A stretch of DNA of 64,000 bases from Thioalbus denitrificans (lineage in GTDB: Bacteria; Pseudomonadota; Gammaproteobacteria; DSM-26407): positions 660,175 through 724,174 of the forward strand of contig NZ_QPJY01000001.1 of NCBI RefSeq assembly GCF_003337735.1, in the 5' to 3' direction. Of the stretch, positions 60,788 to 64,000 are shown piece by piece (position 1 is the first letter of the stretch; every line of letters starts with the position of its first letter). The position numbers and the translations under genes are program-made. The notes below the pieces were generated by a model. It was not told where the DNA came from and ran no database searches. It saw only the letters and a program-made list of their open reading frames with translations.

Positions 60788-61498
60788 CTACCCGCCCAGG
60801 TAGGCCCGGCGCACCGCGTCGTTGCTGAGCAGATTGTCGCCGCTGTCCTCCAGCACGATGCGCCCCGTCTCCAGGACATAGCCGCGATCGGCCAGCTGCA
60901 GGGCCCGGTGGGCGTTCTGCTCCACCAGGAAGATGGTCACTCCCTCGTCCCGGATCTCCTCGATGATGCGGAAGATCTGGCTGATGATCTGCGGCGCCAG
61001 GCCGAGGGAGGGTTCATCGAGAAGCAGCAGGCGCGGCCGGGTCATGAGGGCCCGGCCGATGGCGAGCATCTGCTGCTCGCCGCCCGAGAGGGTGCCGCCG
61101 CGCTGGCGCCGGCGCTCGGCCAGGCGGGGGAACAGCTCGAACACCCGCTCCATGTCCGCCCGCAGCTGCTCGGGCTGGGAGAAGAAGCCGCCCATGTGCA
61201 GGTTCTCCTCCACCGTGAGGCCGGGGAAGATGCGCCGGCCCTCGGGCACCACCGCGATGCCATGACGGATTACATCCCAGGTCTGCAGGGAGGTGATCTC
61301 ACGGCCCTCGAACAGCACCTTCCCCGAAGCGGCGCGGGGATCGCCGCAGGCGGTCATCAACAGCGTGGTCTTGCCCGCGCCGTTGGCGCCGATCAGGGTG
61401 ACGATCTCGCCGGCGTTCACCGCCACCGAAACCCCCTTCAGGGCCTCTACCTGCCCGTAGCGGGTATGGACGTTCTGCAGTTCGAGTATGGGTGTCAT
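60788..61498 (-). CDS. livF: Branched-chain amino-acid-type ABC importer ATPase LivF
   Basis: A 236-residue ATPase with Walker A GANGAGKTT, signature LSGGEQQMLAIGRALM and Walker B LLLLDEPSLGLAP. The LivF type (short, no permease). Its start lies 15 bp from the GxxExxY element, so its native leader and ribosome-binding site may have been displaced; only weak AGA is seen. It is normally coupled to livG. Confidence 0.92.
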   Translation of the reverse strand: MTPILELQNVHTRYGQVEALKGVSVAVNAGEIVTLIGANGAGKTTLLMTACGDPRAASGKVLFEGREITSLQTWDVIRHGIAVVPEGRRIFPGLTVEENLHMGGFFSQPEQLRADMERVFELFPRLAERRRQRGGTLSGGEQQMLAIGRALMTRPRLLLLDEPSLGLAPQIISQIFRIIEEIRDEGVTIFLVEQNAHRALQLADRGYVLETGRIVLEDSGDNLLSNDAVRRAYLGG

Positions 61499-61513
61499 GT
61501 TCTCAAAAGCATC

Positions 61514-62074
61514 TCACCACGAAGGCACGAAGGACACGAAGATTTCAAAGGACGCGACGTCGTATGCCTTGGCGCAACAGTGGTACGTTGAAGTTGATGA
61601 GCAGGCCAGTGCCGATGCTTGTCGCCTTCATGTAGCTGAGCAACTGCGCCTCATGGATGGGCATGAGCCGTTCAACGCTCTTCAGCTCCACGATCAGGCT
61701 ACTTCCCACGATGAGATCGACCCGATACGCGCAGTCCAGCAACAGCGACTTGTAACGGATTGCGACCTCCTGCTTCTGGGCGAAAGCCAATCCCCGTTGG
61801 GCCAGCTCATAGGCAAGGCACCGCTCATAAGCCGATTCCAACAACCCTGGACCCAGCTCCTTGTGTACTTCCAGGGCGCAGCCGATGACGCGCCTGGACA
61901 GGGCATCGAATTCCATTTCGCCCCCGGTTATTGTTTCGATCTCTCGTTTGTTTCACGCAGGAATTTCCGTGGTCTCCTCCTGCGGTCCTGGTCCACCAGT
62001 CATCGTCTGTCCCGTGCAACGAAACCACGCTCAGCTTCAGATCCTTCTTCGTGTCCTTCGTGCCTTCGTGGTGA
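61514..62074. mobile_element. TCACCACGAAGG element carrying a GxxExxY gene, inserted between livG and livF
   Basis: Outer arms TCACCACGAAGGCACGAAGG at 61514 and the inverse ending GTGGTGA at 62074; 561 bp. The two arms match over about 28 bp. AAGCA occurs near both outside borders and might be a short target duplication. Inside is a single gene on the minus strand whose stop abuts the left arm. The inner ACCGCAGATT arms of the empty elements are missing here. Confidence 0.8.
61545..61916 (-). CDS. GxxExxY-family protein (PD-(D/E)XK-like)
   Basis: A 123-residue protein: the GLLESAY motif at about 25-31 gives the family its name; YRVDLIVGSSLIVELKSV is like the D...E-x-K catalytic core of PD-(D/E)XK nucleases, then IHEAQLLSYMKATSIGTGLLINF. 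Many GxxExxY proteins are found in large copy number next to intergenic repeats. The start at 61916 lies 158 bp inside the right arm. A role in DNA cleavage during element spread is inference. Confidence 0.88.
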   Translation of the reverse strand: MEFDALSRRVIGCALEVHKELGPGLLESAYERCLAYELAQRGLAFAQKQEVAIRYKSLLLDCAYRVDLIVGSSLIVELKSVERLMPIHEAQLLSYMKATSIGTGLLINFNVPLLRQGIRRRVL

Positions 62075-62092
62075 AAGCAATGTTCCATATTA

Positions 62093-62857
62093 TCAAGCCT
62101 CTCCGAGGTAGGCCTTGATAACCCGGGGATCGGACTGGATCTCGGCGGGGGTGCCGGTGGCCAGGGGGCGGCCCTGGTCGAGTACGACGATCTTGTGGGA
62201 GATGTCCATCACCATGCGCATGTCGTGCTCGATGAGGAGGATGCCGACCCCGTGTCCGTGGTGCAGCTCCAGCAGCAGGTCATCGAGAGCCCGGGTCTCC
62301 TGCGGGTTGAGGCCGGCGGCCGGTTCGTCCAGGAGCAGGAGCTTCGGGGCGGTGACCATGCAGCGGGCGATCTCCAGGCGCCGCTGCTGTCCGTAGGAGA
62401 GGGTGCCGGCGGGCTGGTTGGCCACCTCCAGCAGGCGGACCCGGCGCAGCCATTCCACGGCCCGATCCAGCGCCTCCTCCTCGCTGCGGCGGTAGGCGCG
62501 GCTGTTGAGCAGACCGTGCAGCAGGTTGGTCTTCACCCGCGTGTGTTGCGCCACGAGCAGATTTTCCACCACGGTCATCTTGCGGAACAGGCGGATATTC
62601 TGGAATGTCCGCACCAGGCCGAGGCGGGCGATCCGGTGCCCCGGCAGGCGCTGAATCGGCCGGTTGTTGAAGCTTACGCTTCCGCCCGTGGGATGGTAGA
62701 AGCCGCTGACGCAGTTGAACACGGTGGTCTTGCCGGCCCCGTTGGGGCCGATGACCGCGACAATCTCGTCGCTGGTGACGCTGAAGGAGACGTTGTCCAC
62801 CGCCAGCAGTCCGCCGAAGCGCATGCTGAGGCTGTCCACCTCCAGCAGGGCGCTCAT
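62093..62857 (-). CDS. livG: Branched-chain amino-acid-type ABC importer ATPase LivG
   Basis: A 254-residue ATPase with Walker [25 protein letters not shown] and [13 protein letters not shown], plus the LivG-typical [19 protein letters not shown]. Coupled by ATGA to livM. Its stop is 19 bp from the GxxExxY element. Confidence 0.93.
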   Translation of the reverse strand: MSALLEVDSLSMRFGGLLAVDNVSFSVTSDEIVAVIGPNGAGKTTVFNCVSGFYHPTGGSVSFNNRPIQRLPGHRIARLGLVRTFQNIRLFRKMTVVENLLVAQHTRVKTNLLHGLLNSRAYRRSEEEALDRAVEWLRRVRLLEVANQPAGTLSYGQQRRLEIARCMVTAPKLLLLDEPAAGLNPQETRALDDLLLELHHGHGVGILLIEHDMRMVMDISHKIVVLDQGRPLATGTPAEIQSDPRVIKAYLGEA

Positions 62858-64000
62858 GAGGGGATCTCCATGTGCGGGCGGCTGCTGGGCATCAGGCCCT
62901 GGGGGCGCCAGACCATCATCAGGACCATCACCAGGCCGAAGATCAGCATCCGGTACTCGTTGAATTCGCGTGCGATTTCCGGCAGCACCGTCAGGGCGAC
63001 GGCGGCGAGGATGACGCCCAACTGCGATCCCATGCCGCCCAGCACCACGATGGCCAGCACGATGGCCGATTCGATGAAGGTGAAGGACTCGGGATTGATG
63101 AAACCCTGGCGGGCCGAGAAGAAGGCGCCGGCGAATCCGGCGAAGGAGGCCCCCAGGGTGAAGGCGGAGAGCTTGATGGTGGTGGGATTGAGGCCCAGGG
63201 AGCGGCAGGCGATCTCATCCTCCCGCAGGGCCTCCCAGGCGCGGCCCACCGGCATCCGCAGCAGGCGGTTGATGACATAGAGGGTGAACATCACCAGCAA
63301 CAGGGCCAGCAGGTAGAGGAAGATCACCTTCTGGCCGCCGTCGTAGGCGATGCCGAAGAACTCATGGAAGGGGACGTTGCCCTCGCTGGCGCGGCGGGAG
63401 AATTCCAGTCCGAACAGGGTGGGCTTGGGAATGCCGCCGATGCCGTCGGGCCCGCCGGTGAGGTCGTCCCAGTTGTTGAGCACCAGGCGGATGATCTCGC
63501 CGAAGCCCAGGGTGACGATGGCCAGGTAGTCGCCGCGCAGCCGCAGTACCGGGAAGCCGAGCAGGCAGCCGAAGGTGGCGGCCAGGAGCACGGCGATGGG
63601 CAGGCAGGTCCAGAAGCCGAGGCCGTAGTACTGGTTCAGCAGGGCGTAGGTATAGGCGCCCACGGCGTAGAAGGCCACGTAGCCGAGGTCGAGCAGGCCG
63701 GCGAAGCCCACCACGATGTTCAGTCCCAGCCCCAGCATGATGTAGATGAGGGCGAGGGTGGCCACGTCCACCGGGCCGCGGGCGGCGAAGAAGGGCCACA
63801 GGGTGGCCAGCACGATGACCAGCCCGATGGCCAGCCGCCGGAAGGTGGCGTTGTCGCGCAGGGGGTGCCCCAGGTCGGGCAGGCGCGGCCGGGGCAGTCG
63901 CGCGAGCACCGGTCCGCGCAACAGCCGGCCGAAGAATACCACGGCGATGGCGATGGCCACCGGCCATGGCTCCCAGGCGAGATCGATGCGGGGACCGTCC
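62854..64000 (-). CDS. livM: Branched-chain amino-acid-type ABC importer permease LivM (5' end outside)
   Basis: At least 381 codons with about ten membrane helices and the LivM-type EAA-like loop ([20 protein letters not shown]). The reading frame stays open to the window edge beyond an internal GTG at 63960, so the start is likely beyond 64000. The substrate might be branched-chain amino acids or urea. Confidence 0.88.
   Translation of the reverse strand, partial: DGPRIDLAWEPWPVAIAIAVVFFGRLLRGPVLARLPRPRLPDLGHPLRDNATFRRLAIGLVIVLATLWPFFAARGPVDVATLALIYIMLGLGLNIVVGFAGLLDLGYVAFYAVGAYTYALLNQYYGLGFWTCLPIAVLLAATFGCLLGFPVLRLRGDYLAIVTLGFGEIIRLVLNNWDDLTGGPDGIGGIPKPTLFGLEFSRRASEGNVPFHEFFGIAYDGGQKVIFLYLLALLLVMFTLYVINRLLRMPVGRAWEALREDEIACRSLGLNPTTIKLSAFTLGASFAGFAGAFFSARQGFINPESFTFIESAIVLAIVVLGGMGSQLGVILAAVALTVLPEIAREFNEYRMLIFGLVMVLMMVWRPQGLMPSSRPHMEIPS

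Overview
The window reads as chromosomal DNA of a GC-rich gammaproteobacterium. The gene content (yrfG-nudE-cysQ, rplM-rpsI, zapG/yhcB, tas, livGMF) is gammaproteobacterial. Lifestyle markers point to a respiratory, probably sulfur-metabolising denitrifier: an almost complete heme d1 operon for cytochrome cd1 nitrite reductase, a sulfur-globule-like protein, a DsrC/TusE-family protein and several c-type cytochromes. A chemolithotrophic sulfur oxidiser would fit, but genus assignment is inference.

Layout. (1) 1-8.7 kb: tail of an ethylbenzene-dehydrogenase-type heme-binding protein, a cupredoxin, then nirC-nirF-nirDL-nirG-nirH-nirJ, a class I methyltransferase and nirN, followed by a lone heme-c protein. 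(2) 8.7-19.5 kb: aspartate dehydrogenase, a MerR regulator with an unusual C-terminal module that is also encoded as a separate small protein just upstream, a LysR regulator divergent from a DsrC-like gene, transaldolase, an S4 protein, an ABC exporter, yrfG/nudE/cysQ, and DUF302/DUF411 genes. (3) 19.8-24.4 kb: a two-component system divergent from a Spy-like protein and a set of methionine-rich periplasmic proteins, with phased GTAAC/GTTAC repeats in the shared promoter. (4) 24.5-46 kb: mixed metabolic and envelope genes (DLH-fold protein, SpmAB fusion, NYN nuclease, lytic transglycosylase, CFA-synthase/flavoprotein pair, sulfur-globule-like protein, pentapeptide protein, double-thioredoxin protein, acyl-CoA synthetase/GNAT, rhomboid, aldo-keto reductase, HU with a lysine/alanine tail). 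(5) 47.3-49.4 kb: a small 2Fe-2S protein, a strong candidate sRNA gene, rplM-rpsI and tRNA-Gln. (6) 49.6-60.4 kb: nine tandem paralogous porins. (7) 60.8-64 kb: livF, livG and livM of a branched-chain amino-acid-type ABC importer, with livF and livG separated by a mobile-looking element that carries a GxxExxY protein.

Two themes stand out. First, the porin array: each of nine genes has its own promoter of the same geometry (TTGnnn, 17 bp, A/T-rich -10) and its own near-identical GC-hairpin terminator, so each is a separate transcription unit in which variants could be expressed individually. Second, the intergenic spaces are full of inverted-repeat elements of at least four families: outer arms beginning TCACCACGAAGG with inner arms ACCGCAGATT; elements ending in GTAGTG/CACTAC; GGGGACAGTTTACTTATTTC pairs; and GACAGGATT pairs. 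One element of the first family is not empty but contains the GxxExxY (PD-(D/E)XK-like) gene, which suggests a link between that protein family and the repeats. A promoter-hairpin-antiSD-terminator cassette at 47.95-48.07 kb looks like an undescribed small RNA.
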